Shown one piece after another: positions 6,402-6,721 of a stretch of DNA of 6,721 nucleotides. The notes below the pieces were generated by a model that was given only the letters and a program-made list of their open reading frames with translations, was not told the DNA's origin and did no database searches. The translations under genes were made by a program, and so were the position numbers. Origin of the DNA: Bacteroidales bacterium (GTDB taxonomy: Bacteria; Bacteroidota; Bacteroidia; Bacteroidales; B18-G4). The stretch's first letter is position 1. Each line of letters begins with the position of its first letter. The stretch lies in assembly GCA_023132505.1 (NCBI GenBank), contig JAGLYE010000081.1:1-6721 (forward strand), read 5' to 3'.

Positions 6402-6721
6402 ATGAAAATTTCGAGAATATACACGATCGTGGCCTTAATTAGTATGTTAGCTCTGGCCTCCTGCACTGAGGCCAGGAAGCAATATTGGGAAAATGGCAAT
6501 ATCAAATCAGAACTGCCATATAAAAATGGCAAACTGAATGGTATGGCCACCTGGTATTATGAAGATGGCACGGTTCAACAAGAAGTTCCCTATGTTAATG
6601 ACAATATCGAAGGCACCAGCATCCGCTACCATGATAATGGTCGTAAGGAATTGGAGGAAACCTATATCAACAATGTCAGGCAGGGCAAAGCGGTTGCATA
6701 TTCGTACTCCGGAAAGCGGAT
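6402..6721 (+). CDS. MORN-repeat lipoprotein, N-terminal part (runs off window)
   Basis: The frame is open from ATG 6402 to the end of the window, giving 106 residues and no stop. Residues 1-21 form a lipoprotein signal: KISR head, hydrophobic IVALISMLALAS, and C21 in a LASC lipobox, so the product is probably lipid-anchored to the inner or outer membrane. From residue 28 it consists of repeats with a 24-residue period, with aromatic residues at 28, 52, 76 and 100: YWENGNIKSELPYKNGKLNG, YYEDGTVQQEVPYVNDNIEG, YHDNGRKELEETYINNVRQG, and the start of a fourth. This is the MORN_2 type pattern (ENG-x-[KV]-x-E-x-x-Y-x-[ND]-x-x-x-G). Such proteins are often labelled YwqK-family antitoxin in databases, but nothing here shows a toxin partner. 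The gene starts 35 bases after the LysM gene with no recognisable promoter or terminator between, so co-transcription is likely. The molecular role is unknown. Confidence 0.9.
   Translation, partial: MKISRIYTIVALISMLALASCTEARKQYWENGNIKSELPYKNGKLNGMATWYYEDGTVQQEVPYVNDNIEGTSIRYHDNGRKELEETYINNVRQGKAVAYSYSGKR

Noticed and set aside
6402..6721. MORN-repeat gene as the antitoxin of a toxin-antitoxin pair (YwqK-type label)
   Set aside because: It has a lipoprotein signal, its neighbour is a LysM/PBP1-fold protein, and no toxin-like gene is in view; the label is a database habit for MORN_2 proteins.

Overview
The window looks like a chromosomal segment of a member of the Bacteroidota, probably an environmental one. 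Three things point there: promoter elements of the Bacteroidota type (TAnnTTTG, at 534-541 on the minus strand and 2405-2412 on the plus strand), the lack of clear Shine-Dalgarno sequences before the starts, and protein families typical of the phylum (a secreted jelly-roll-like surface protein, a five-LysM protein with a type 1 periplasmic-binding fold, and a MORN-repeat lipoprotein). The species cannot be named from this sequence.

Layout. The left part reads on the minus strand. From right to left it holds a GNAT acetyltransferase (1816-2298), a 455-base gene-free stretch with an array of six small palindromes (1489-1751), a divergent crotonase-family protein (605-1360), and the N-terminal part of a secreted protein that leaves the window at base 1 (1-515) and has its own promoter. 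A 118-base AT-rich divergent gap with a three-copy heptamer repeat separates these from the plus-strand part. That part has guaA, GMP synthase (2417-3946), whose -7 box sits four bases before its ATG and implies a leaderless or nearly leaderless mRNA. It is followed by the LysM/PBP1-like envelope protein (4009-6366) and a MORN-repeat lipoprotein that runs off the right end (6402-6721).

How the genes fit together. guaA makes GMP from XMP and is housekeeping. The two genes after it follow at gaps of 62 and 35 bases with no recognisable promoter or terminator between, so they may be co-transcribed with it. Both encode exported proteins, one likely to bind peptidoglycan and one likely membrane-anchored. 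The minus-strand genes show no shared pathway.

The window is mostly ordinary. The points most worth a second look are the hairpin array with compensatory stem changes and near mirror-symmetric spacing, the crotonase homologue that has lost both canonical catalytic glutamates, and the predicted leaderless guaA transcript. I saw no CRISPR array, transposase, phage gene, tRNA or rRNA.
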